Shown: one piece after another, positions 23,691-33,430 of the stretch
Position numbering within the stretch: position 1 is the stretch's first letter
How the letters are laid out: every line of letters begins with the position of its first letter
Origin: Artocarpus heterophyllus
Lineage: Eukaryota; Streptophyta; Magnoliopsida; Rosales; Moraceae
Length of the DNA: 64,000 bases
Assembly (NCBI GenBank): GCA_025403435.1
Contig: CM046337.1
Location: forward strand, 1,867,501 to 1,931,500
Direction of reading: 5' to 3'
The notes under the pieces: generated by a model
What the model was told of the DNA's origin: nothing
The model's input: only the letters and a program-made list of their open reading frames with translations
Database searches by the model: none
Program-made: the position numbers and the translations under genes

Positions 23691-24432
23691 AGGTTTATTA
23701 GGACATATGTAATTATAGGACAGTAAAATGATTTTATTTCTGTATACTTTTTATTTGGGGGTTATTTTAAATTTTGTAGTCATCTCTACCAATTAAGGCT
23801 GGTTGAGCCATCTACAAAATATTCCTCTCTAAAACTTGTCATTGTGCAATTCTGTCTAATCTACACAGAATTCGTGTTCTATGTTTGCTAGCTGTTCTTT
23901 CTACAAACCATTGTTGGTTTGATGTATCTAAAGAGAAGGCATTACGTAGCATTTTAGTTTCTAGAAAAGACAGGGACAGTCATATGATCTCGTCCCTCTT
24001 CGTAGCCTATATATTGGCTTTAATCCTTATAGGATCTTTTCCTTAGAACATACTGCAAAGATAGATAAATACAAGGGAAATTAGGGAAGAGGAAAGGGAG
24101 TGTAAGGTTCAGTTTGAGTAAAAAGATGAACAAAAGAGAAGAAATCTAAATATGCAATGGCAATGTTTAGCCCTCAATTTATAGGGAAGTAAAATCATAA
24201 AATAAATCAACTAATTAGTAGGATCTAGACTCGTAGATAAAGGAGTAAAAGACTATTCTGCCATTACTAGCAAAATAATATAAAGTGTTAATAGTATAAA
24301 GAGCCTAAAATTTGTTGTTCTTTTTTCCTTTCATTTGTTTTCCTTCCTAATTAAGTATTAGAACCTTATTAAACATTTACGCATCATACATTGTTAGAGT
24401 TACCATCGACGGAGTTAACTCATGAGTTTTAA
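23691..24432. other. Intergenic, no gene recognised
   Basis: AT-rich DNA with only short uninformative frames. Nothing can be assigned. Confidence 0.5.
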
Positions 24433-24539
24433 GGGTCCGTTTGGTTCGAGTATTTGAATGAAGATTTAAATTTTTGTGAGAGAAAATACTGTAGCAAAAT
24501 GATTCAAACCGTGATTCGAGTATCGAAACAAACGGGCCC
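24433..24539. mobile_element. Tourist-like (PIF/Harbinger) MITE
   Basis: A 107-bp element with inverted ends: left GGGTCCGTTTGGTTCGAGTA, right (complement) GGGCCCGTTTGTTTCGATACTC. It is flanked by TAA on both sides (24430-24432, 24540-24542). A 3-bp TAA/TTA target duplication with a GGGNCCGTTTG terminus is the hallmark of PIF/Harbinger-derived Tourist MITEs. It has no coding capacity. Confidence 0.8.
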
Positions 24540-24699
24540 TAACTTTTTTTACTCAAAACTTCTTTAAACTATTCCTTTTCAACCCAAATCAAAAAAAAGA
24601 AAAACTAACAATTAATCTTGTGTTTAGCAAATGAATTCAAACTCATAAGCTTGAACCATGTATAGCACAAACTTTTTATATGCTACAATATAAAATATA

Positions 24700-25050
24700 A
24701 ATATCATGCAGTATAAAACACTCACATACTAATACTACAGTGCTTGAACTTATTGTTTTGAGATTATCTATACAAGAATGAGAACCTTCTCCAAACTCAA
24801 TTCCATTTCCTGCATAACCCAAGCTTAGCCCTGTCGTTCCATGGTCGTCAAGTGTGCGTCGAGAATGAACTTTGTGTTGTCTATTCTGTTGTAGTCTGAT
24901 CTTCTTTCCATAGCTAGCCAATCCAGCTGGGGCTTCATCACAATCTTACCTTGTGATTTCCACTTCACTTTAAGCTCTCCCAGAACCATAATTATAAGAT
25001 GATTCAATCCTAGCCACGCCCGTATAATTCTCAATTGCTTCAAGACTTAC
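24700..25050 (-). other. Possible unidentified gene relic
   Basis: This patch is less AT-rich than its surroundings. On the minus strand it gives two overlapping frames with protein-like composition: 25043-24825 (containing ELKVKWKSQGKIVMKPQLDW) and, in the next frame, 24921-24676 (containing GLSLGYAGNGIEFGEGSH). A shift between frames near 24830 could link them. I do not recognise the family. A decayed exon of a host gene or of a transposon are both possible. Confidence 0.25.
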
Positions 25051-25560
25051 TCCAACGATATTATATATATATATCTCTTGAGGACTCAAAAGAAGGCACA
25101 CAGGGACATAGGAACTATGTCTGATGTGTCCAACAGTACAAGTGTAAACTCTTTGGGAAATTACTCTATCCTTTGAAAGCCAATTTGTAGAAGAAAGTAA
25201 ATATAGATTAAAAAAAAACGAAAGGAAGGCCTGTAAATATATGGATATGTATAATTATATGACTTCACTTAACACTCCAATTTTCTATTTAATGGTAAAT
25301 AGAGAATCTAACACTAGAATCGACAACAGTGATATTATTACTAACGTGCTATTTAATGATATTATAGGTAACAGCAACGAGGGTTCAATGTGTTAGAAAA
25401 GTTCATACCTATTATAGAGGGATTATAGTTATTTATAACTAATGATGTGATGAAGTATTTGGTTTTGTTTTAATTAAATAAAATATGATAAGATGAAATT
25501 GATATAAATTTTGGTTCATACGTGATTTATTTATTTTTACCATAAATATATATACACAAT
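25051..25560. other. Intergenic, no gene recognised
   Basis: AT-rich DNA with no recognisable feature. Confidence 0.5.
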
Positions 25561-25639
25561 AATATATGTAAGTTAAATTATATATACAATGGACTTGTTA
25601 TCTGCACAAGAGAAAAGCTTAATAGAATTAAATTTTGTC

Positions 25640-26090
25640 AACATGAGATCTCGGCAACGGCGATGATGCGATGGGCAACTTGCAAGCTCCTTCGTGCTGC
25701 GATCTCGACGACAGGCGATGACAACGGAAGAGGTTCGACAGCGATCGGCGACATGCGACAATAACAGCGGAGGTTTGATCTCGATCGGCCTCGAAGAGCA
25801 ACAATCTAATGAGGAAAATGGACGTTGGTGACCTTCGGACTACGACAACTTTCGAAAGACGGAAATGGAGGATGACAACCTTCGAACAACGGCGACCTTT
25901 AAATGACCAAAATGGAGGACAACGACCTTTAAATGATGGTGACCTTCGAATGATGGAAATAGAGGATGATGACCTTCAAAAGATGGCGACCTTCAGACTG
26001 CAGCGATGGAGGACGACGACTGAGCTTAAGACCGTAGACTGGTCAGGAGCTTTCGAAAATGGCAAAATTAGAGGAGAGTGTGTGTAACAT
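25640..26090. repeat. GC-richer island with about 48-bp tandem repeats
   Basis: The first half (25640-25800) is made of GCGATCTCGACGACAGGCGATG-like words. The second half (about 25826-26020) contains four degenerate units with ATGGAGGA-like anchors at 25864, 25911, 25959 and 26006 (spacing 47, 48 and 48 bp). Each unit carries GACCTTCGAA. A 92-codon frame runs through the repeats (25809-26087). Its composition simply reflects the repeat unit, so I do not call a protein. It is most likely the interior of a non-autonomous transposon. Confidence 0.65.
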
Positions 26091-26321
26091 TTATAAGAGA
26101 GAGAGGAGGGTATATTTGTAATTTCATATTGGTGGAAATATTGTTTTATTCTTAAATGGTCTATTTATTAAAGGTTCTTAAATTGCAGTCTATTAATTTT
26201 TATTCAAATTTTATTTTGGCCTAATCCCTTCCTTGTCCTTTGTCACTTAAATATGAAGTGCAGCATATAAAAACACATACATCATGCATTTATAGTATGT
26301 AACTGCACGTGCATTATATTT

Positions 26322-26490
26322 ACAGCATGTTTTATAAACTGGTTTGAACTGAAAAATGAGTTTTAACTATAAAAGTATATGAGAAATGAGAGCTTTATAT
26401 TATAGTTGCTTTTTGTTTCACATTATAGCTACAGAGAGCTTTACACTATAAAAGGTTTGAATTAATGAATTTAGACTAATGTGTCAAACA
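26322..26490. mobile_element. MITE of the TA-flanked family (copy 3, diverged)
   Basis: It carries GAGAGCTTTATATTATAGTTGC and ACAGAGAGCTTTACACTATAA in the family arrangement. The ends (GCATGTTTTATAAACTGGTTTGAACTG / inverse of TCTAATGTGTCAAACATGG) are imperfect, so the limits are approximate. Confidence 0.45.
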
Positions 26491-26659
26491 TGGTTTTAGT
26501 TTTTCTTGAATAAGTATAACCAAATTTGACAAACTTTGATGACTGCAATATTTATCATCCTCGCTCTATCCTTCGCATCATTTAAGGCCATTGCAAAATA
26601 ATAAGAGTCTTATATAAAGTCATAACAAGTTGCGATTAATCATTCAACTCAGGATATTG

Positions 26660-26965
26660 TTTGTACCAATGCACTACTACAAATATGTTTTACGTCATAT
26701 GCTAACGGCAAATTGTTGCTCTATACAATTGAGTTCAATCGTTCAACAAACAAATTAGCCATCTTTCCCCAACACTGGGCTGTCCCGTGTTGGGGACGGG
26801 GTCGGGTTAGGGCCTCCTATAATCGAATCTTAAGAGAGACAATTGGTAGACATATGAGTGCATTATTAACCAAAAAAAATAGCAACCTTTTCCATCTAGT
26901 AGTTGCGTGGTGGATTATCAACCAATAGTGGTAGACCCCAGAAGAGAGAAAGAAAGATGCTACCA
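26660..26965. repeat. Direct repeat, left copy
   Basis: It starts GTACCAATGC and ends with GTGGTAGACCCCAGAAGA...AAAGAAAGATGCT. The same order of words (including CATCATATGCTAA-like text in the middle) recurs at 27868-28022, where the spacing is shorter. This is a diverged local duplication or two copies of one element. It also contains a GC-rich segment, CCCGTGTTGGGGACGGGG, absent from the other copy. Confidence 0.5.
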
Positions 26966-27867
26966 ACACAGGAACGGGGACTTTATTTGCGGAACATCAA
27001 AAGGAAAGTCTTTCCTTTTAGTTTTTTTAATTAAGGGAAGACAGAAAGCATACAGGCACACATCAGAAACAAAAGACAGTTAACCGTTCCCTCAAAAAAA
27101 AAAAAAAAAAAGGCACTCACCCCTTTGTTTTTAAAACTTTTTTTTCTTTCCAAATAATCAAAGGGACCTTAATATAACGTGTATTTAAATATAAAAGGAG
27201 TCAGGAGAGAGTTGGCTGGTTCAAGAGGGGCAGGAAACGTGGAGATCAAAAGGTTTTCTTTGTTTGATGATAACTATGATATAGATTTAATTTTAATTAT
27301 TTGTTTTATTTAAAGTTTATCATTTTATGCTGAGTGTTCGTTACTATGCTTAATTATTTGACTGATTTATATGTTTTTCTTTGTAATGAATGCCATGAAT
27401 TATACGAGCGTGATTTGTGCGGCCCTTTATATGAACTGCGATTGATTTTAACAAGATTTCATATATCATAATTCACATAAGATATAATAAATTACTATGC
27501 AGGAGTATCATTGGAATAACTCGAGAGAGTATATATCAAAAGAATTACGGTATTCAGTAATCAGTTTTGAATAGAGCTAGGTACGGTAAATGGGATGTTA
27601 TAGCCTTTTAGTTATTTGAATCGTCTCAATTGTTGTATTAACTTGTACTTGTTTTCTTCAAATTTTATGATTCAATGCTCCTTAATTGTTTTCTTCAAAT
27701 AAATCTAAGACTAGTTAATTTTGATAACTAATAAGTTAAACAATACTATTAATGATATTTTTCTTATATATCACTTCATTACGTTCGATTCATACAGATG
27801 TGGTCCACGTCATGCAATGGCATGCAATAAATAAACCGATAGTACTATCATAGTTCTTTACATATCC
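26966..27867. other. Intergenic between the direct repeats
   Basis: AT-rich sequence with no recognisable gene or element. Confidence 0.5.
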
Positions 27868-28022
27868 TAGTACCAATGCTCTACTCTGTGTGTTATTACC
27901 ACTTGTGTGTTAATACATCATATGCTAAACAGCAAGCATTGGTCCATATATGCAGTTAGGTTCCTTGAGCAAACATACAAACAAAAGTGGTAGACCCCAG
28001 AAGACAAAAAAGAAAGATGCTC
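27868..28022. repeat. Direct repeat, right copy
   Basis: The right-hand partner of 26660-26965, sharing GTACCAATGCTCTACT-like and GTGGTAGACCCCAGAAGA ... AAAGAAAGATGCT segments. It lacks the GC-rich middle of the left copy. Confidence 0.5.
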
Positions 28023-28100
28023 CAATATCATTGCCATGAATGAATCTGTAGTGGATGCCATGTGTTCAAAGCACAGCAATATTGCAGAAGACGCCTTATA

Positions 28101-28248
28101 GAGTGCTTGTCATGATGGTTAGAACTATTGGTTAGAGCTGTAAACACTATACCATGCAAGAGCTTTACGCTGTAGCAATTTTTTTTTTAATAGCTTTACA
28201 CTGTTCTTAATTGAAAAATTTGTTAAATCTGAACTTTACCAAATAGGC
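28101..28248. mobile_element. MITE of the TA-flanked family (copy 4)
   Basis: A 148-bp element beginning GAGTGCTTGTCATGATGG and ending TTTACCAAATAGGC. It has TA on both sides (28099-28100, 28249-28250). Interior family motif: GCAAGAGCTTTACGCTGTAGCAA. Confidence 0.7.
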
Positions 28249-28559
28249 TACTAATATTCTTTGCCCAAAAGGTGGGAATGACTCTGACCTTACTATAACC
28301 TCTCTGCATCTCATTTAATTTCAAACTGGCATTTATTTGAAATGGAGCTTTATTTTTCGTGAATGACTTTAGTACCCAACTAGCGTAAGAAACTGCTGAA
28401 AGTTTTTGGTGCTTTTTCACATATATGTTTGCAGTACACCACGCTTGCCTCGAGAAAGAGGATATACATAGGATAGTTCATGGGCTCATCTACATATTCC
28501 GTGGTCCTAGATACATTTTTTGTCATAAAATTATTATCCAGAGAGTTTCAACCAATAAT

Positions 28560-28700
28560 TCACTCTATATATGCGACAACAATTAAGAGCGTATTTAAAA
28601 ATATAGTTTGAAAAAAAAAATAGTTTAAATCAAGTTTGTTACAGTATTTTCTCCCACAAAATTTAAATTGTTGTTTTAGATTCAAACTATTAATTTGAAT
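28560..28700. mobile_element. Possible diverged MITE (related to the Tourist-like type)
   Basis: Contains GTTACAGTATTTTCTCCCACAAAATTTAAATTGTT, the complement-like counterpart of the interior of the Tourist-like element at 24433 (AATTTTTGTGAGAGAAAATACTGTAGC). Its ends are too degraded to define. Confidence 0.35.
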
Positions 28701-28741
28701 TATGTTCACAATCAAGCAATTTTTTCTCTTGATTATAGGTA

Positions 28742-28906
28742 AGGTGTTTGGCAAAATAAGTTCTAATCAAAACCTTTTGTTGTTATAGTGTAAAGCTCTC
28801 ACATATTGCAGCGATCATAAAAAGTAAGTGAGATACAATATAAAGCTCACACGTGCTACGAATTTCAGTTCAAAAGTTTAGGTTGTAACCACACTCCCAA
28901 AAACCC
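28742..28906. mobile_element. MITE of the TA-flanked family (copy 5)
   Basis: A 165-bp element beginning AGGTGTTTGGC and ending CCCAAAAACCC. It has TA at 28740-28741 and 28907-28908. Interior: GTGTAAAGCTCTCACATATTGCAG, then AATATAAAGCTCACACGTGCTACG, the clearest example of the doubled family motif. Confidence 0.75.
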
Positions 28907-29384
28907 TAAAAATTATTCTTCACATTAAGTGTTGTCTAAAAACAAAATCAAAACAACTCTTTCACCTAGTTTCCACCACCAAAATTCCTAAAGAATGGCA
29001 CTTTTTTTGTATTAATGAAAACGTTTCAATAAAAATAGAGAGCAAATTTACGTATCTATAGCGCTCAACATTGACTGTTCTTGTTTGACATGAATGATGA
29101 TAATGAATCAACTAGTAATTCCATACTTTAACCCGACAGAGTTAGACTATCTCCAACCAGCGTTATTTTTGAGAAGATTTTACCATTTTGGTGTTGGATT
29201 TTATCCAACGTGACACCAAATCCTCCCAAAAAATAGCGTGAAAATAGGAATTGAAAGCAGCACACCACATTTGTTGTGCTGCTATTCATCCACGCCATTT
29301 GGCCTTTTTTAAAGTTTATTTATTTATAAAAAAACCCCAACTTAAATTTATAGCTTTCTATTTTTGACCCAATTTCATAGTTTT
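28907..29384. other. Intergenic, no gene recognised
   Basis: AT-rich DNA with nothing recognisable. Its last five bases are one side of the target duplication of the adjacent solo LTR. Confidence 0.5.
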
Positions 29385-32034
29385 TGTAACACCCGTTATT
29401 TGAACGGGAATAATTTTTGCAAATTAATGTATAAAACGTGATAATTTAAAATTTTGTTGCATTTAAAATTACTAAGTTGCTTTTATTGTTTCATTTATCA
29501 CAAAAATACTACTTTGGCATTTTCTACCAAAAAGTCTCCGGAGGAGACATGAAGATATTTTCCAACTACTCATAACCCTCATTTTCTTTATTTCTTTCGT
29601 GACATGCTCCAACATGTCTCCTCCATAATTGCTTCTATCACTTCTCTTTAAAAACTTCACCTTCTCTTCCTTTTTCTCCCTCGGTTCCCACACTCTTCTT
29701 CTCATTTTTGCTGAAGCAAAATAGTTAGAAAATTCGTCAAGGCAGCCACAAAAATCAGCCACCATCACGTCAATTTAAGCAAGAATTTTAGCCATACCAA
29801 ATGCAAGGAACCTGTTTGAAGCCATTTCAAGTTTTCAACTAACCATAATCTGAGGTTAGAATCTTATAAACGAATTTAGTTTTTCATTTATAAATTTTTA
29901 TACTCAAAGATTATTCAAATTTGTGTTCTTAAACCTGAGTATATGTTTTGCTGCTATTTTGGAGCATATGTATACAGTCTAAGTGTATATGTCATAAATA
30001 GAAAATTTTATTGTTAAACTAGTTCTGTATGCATGTTAGAAACATATTTTAAAGGTTCATCACAGATTTGATTGAAGATTTCTAAGGTTTGAATGAAAAA
30101 GTTTGATATAAGCATGTTTTTACCCTTATTTGTAAGAAATACTTGAGATATGATTTGATGATGATATTGGTATAAAAATCCATGTGAATATGTTTATTAT
30201 GAGTATATAATGCATACTACATGTTTTGACATGGTTTTGAGATTTTGTACAAGGATAATATGATATGGTGTAAAGGAAAACTTGGTATTCCATAAACTTT
30301 GTAATAACTCTATGGGCAATGGCTCTTTTTTGAAATTTTGGGATTAAATGAAAATGAATTTTGTAAATTGGTTTGCATATTTAAAAAGTAGATATCCTAA
30401 GCTTTCCAATGAGTTATTATGAGCTTAAATCGAAGTTGTATTTTATTTTTTATGAATTTTTCAATTTTCGGATTGAAAACTAGTAAACCTACCAGTGGTA
30501 GTATACCGCCTGTTTACCTTAAGTAAACCACCTGTTAACCCTTGTGTTGATTGTAGATACTGAACTTGCCCTTTTTGCAAAAGTATACCGCCAGTTTGCC
30601 ATAGTGTACCAGCTGCTAACTTGAACCAAGAACCCAACTTTGCTCACCTCCTAATCCCTTAATGTCTTACAACCTTTCCAACACAATCTTAAGTGACTTA
30701 TGGATCTTATTAGAGACTAAAACATATAGATTACTTGAATATATTTTATATTGTGTTTAAGACAAAAGTCGTTTATTTTGGTATTCAAAAAGAAATTGCA
30801 TAAAAACTTTAATGGCACACTAGCGAGATGGATTTACACATAATTTATTTATGAATATGGTTGTATGTTGTGCTTTAGTTTTAATTGTCCTTATGCACGT
30901 TTCAGGATCAAGGGTGTGTGGAGCTAATGTTAATGGATTCCGAGATTAAAAGATTGTTGATAAGCTTGGAAGGTAGGGATTCTATTAGTCATCTTTTATG
31001 AGATTTTATGGAATTAAAAATTGATTGTTTACTGCAAGATATATATGTATGTTGAACTGTTATTATATATAAGAATATGACATGAACTAGTACTGTATTG
31101 TACATATAAGAACGTATATTGCTTTTGACACATGTTGTTATAAATTGAAATGCATGGTTAAGAAAAACTAACTCTATAAATAAAGATTTATTATTGAGGA
31201 ATGGTAAGACGTAAAGAGAGCGGCGGTTACGTCCTTAGGCATAAATTCCCTAAAAGGTAAAATAGGGGGAGGTGATGACGCTCCCTTGGGTTGAAAGTCC
31301 CAGAACGCACTATATAAGAATTGACTTGGTGAGGACTCGAAGCTTGATGTCCCCTCACCGAAACACCCTTGGAATGTTTGGAGGGTGGTCAAGCACGCTT
31401 ATTTAGGTTTTGATGAGTTGAGTAATACTCTATTGAACGTGGATACTTAGGAATAATGATGAATTATAATATTTGTATATATGTATATGTATGAAACTTG
31501 GTAATGATTAACTATGGTATCCATGGAATATGAACATAATAAATCTCGTAATTGGGAGAATGATGTGGACTAACTAACCATGCAGGTTTAATATGGTAAC
31601 GATAAAAACCTAAAGGTGAGTAATGGCTTTCCCTACTGAGCATGTTGTCGCTTATTCCCTTATATTTTCCTTTTTTTAAGACTCATAGTGTGTGAGGTGG
31701 TGACAAGAAATAAAGTTGAAGAAACTATGTAGCTGTATTATGTTGGAATTATTTCATTTGTTAAAAAATGTCATTCATGGTAACGTAAGCATCGTTTGTT
31801 ACTTTTTGTGACTGTATTAAGGTGTGTTGAGGGTTGAATTGATGATGATAACAGTTTTATGTTATTAAAATTAAGGTGCTACGTTAAATTGTGGTTTATT
31901 TGTTTTTTATGTTTTTATTTTGATTTGAGAGGTTTTCATTAAGTTCGGGCAAATTTATTTTGATGTTTTATTTTTCACTTCTGATCTTTATTTTATTTAT
32001 TAAAAACTGTTAACCCCCACTTAAGGACGTTACA
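29385..32034 (+). mobile_element. Solo LTR (copy B) with perfect 5-bp target duplication
   Basis: A 2650-bp element starting TGTAACACCCGTTATTTGAACGGG and ending CCCCCACTTAAGGACGTTACA. It is flanked on each side by GTTTT (29380-29384 and 32035-32039), so these are true insertion limits. TG...CA ends plus a 5-bp duplication, and no gag or pol frame, identify a solo LTR, probably Gypsy-type. The first 25 bases form a small hairpin (CCCGTT/AACGGG). It is homologous in inverse orientation to 20786-23106. A leader-like stretch near 29690-29870 suggests plus orientation. Confidence 0.85.
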
Positions 32035-32465
32035 GTTTTTAATAAAATTAATTACTTTTTGTTACCAAAAAATAATTTATGTCCCAAAAAATTGAACTTG
32101 GACATAATTAGTGAAATAAATAAATAGAAGAGAATTAGTAAAAAGTAATATAAAAAGTAAGATGAAGTAGAATATACCAAGAATTTTTTTTGGTGTTAAA
32201 AATGGTGTAATAAGTTAAAGATGAAATTTACTATTTGATGTGATAGCTATATCATTTTGGTGTAAAATTTATACTGTTAAGCAATAAAGTCAATCTAAAA
32301 AATATACCATATATTAGACTAAGGTCTATAATTTTAGAGGATATAACCCCATAGGAATGAAAAGTATTTTTCCGAATCCACCATTGAGACATTGGAGATA
32401 GTCTTACGATTTTGCCTGCACCATTATCGCAACAAAGGAAAATCAGATGGGCGAAAGAACGAATA

Positions 32466-32624
32466 TGGTGTTTGATAATAGTGGTTTACACCACTTTCTC
32501 AGTTATAAATATTGTAAAATTCTTATATGTTACAAAAATAATAAAAAAATTTATAATATAAAACTCTCATATATTATAAAAAAATAGTTATAACTAACTA
32601 TTTTAGCTACTATATCAAACACTT
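32466..32624. mobile_element. MITE of the TA-flanked family (copy 6)
   Basis: A 159-bp element beginning TGGTGTTTGATAATAGTGG and ending TATCAAACACTT. It has TA at 32464-32465 and 32625-32626. It lies just upstream of the HMA5 leader, so it may sit in that gene's promoter. Confidence 0.7.
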
Positions 32625-33430
32625 TATAAAAAAGAAAAAAAGAAAAAAAAAGAGGCGTGGTGGGAAGTTGGAAACCACTGGGCGGACGTTATAAGAATTC
32701 AAAAATTCAAAAAAATAAAAATAAAAAACTCGGTAGTATACAAGCCAAAACGACAAAGACTTCCCACGCGAACTCTCTCTGGCGCCTCGTCTTCTTCATC
32801 ATCTGCTATCGGTTGCCGACCTCATTTTTCCTTTTTTCGTTTTTTCTCTCTCTAAAATTTCCCAATTTTGATAAACCTATTCGACGTAACATCCACTAAC
32901 TCACACTCTTATCTTTCCTTTCCCAGAAACCCCAACCTTTTTCAGTTGCGGAGCCTCTTATTGGAAGCTTTTTTGTTTCTTTCTCATAACTGCTCCACGT
33001 GATCTACGTATTCTTCTTCTGACGCCATTAAAGCGGGGGATAAGCTTGACGAGGTTCTTTTGAGGTGTGATTTTGGTTCTTGAACGTCTTCAGTTATTGC
33101 TTTTATCGTCATCTGTGCGCAAAAATTGTAATTATTTATTTCTGTTTGCTTGTTCATTTGCTTTTGTTTTTAAAGTTTTCGAACTTTTGATTTTTTCTCT
33201 TTTTTTTTTGGGTTTAACTCTTCATTTCTTAGTTTGAGTTGCTGAATTTTGATGCTTGGCATTGTTCATGATGTTAATGGGTTGATTTATTTTTTTATTT
33301 TTATCTTTTTTTTAAAAAAAAATTATTAGCTTGTCATCTAAAGAACCAAAAACCTCTCTAGGTGTGTTTTTCTTAATGGTTTTTTCAATGTGTTTTTCTT
33401 AATGGTTTTTTCAATGTTTGAATAGGGTCG

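Noticed and set aside
17017..32034. Search for gag, protease, reverse transcriptase or integrase in the repeat block
   Set aside because: No frame of useful length or motif was found, so these are called LTRs without internal domains rather than complete retrotransposons.
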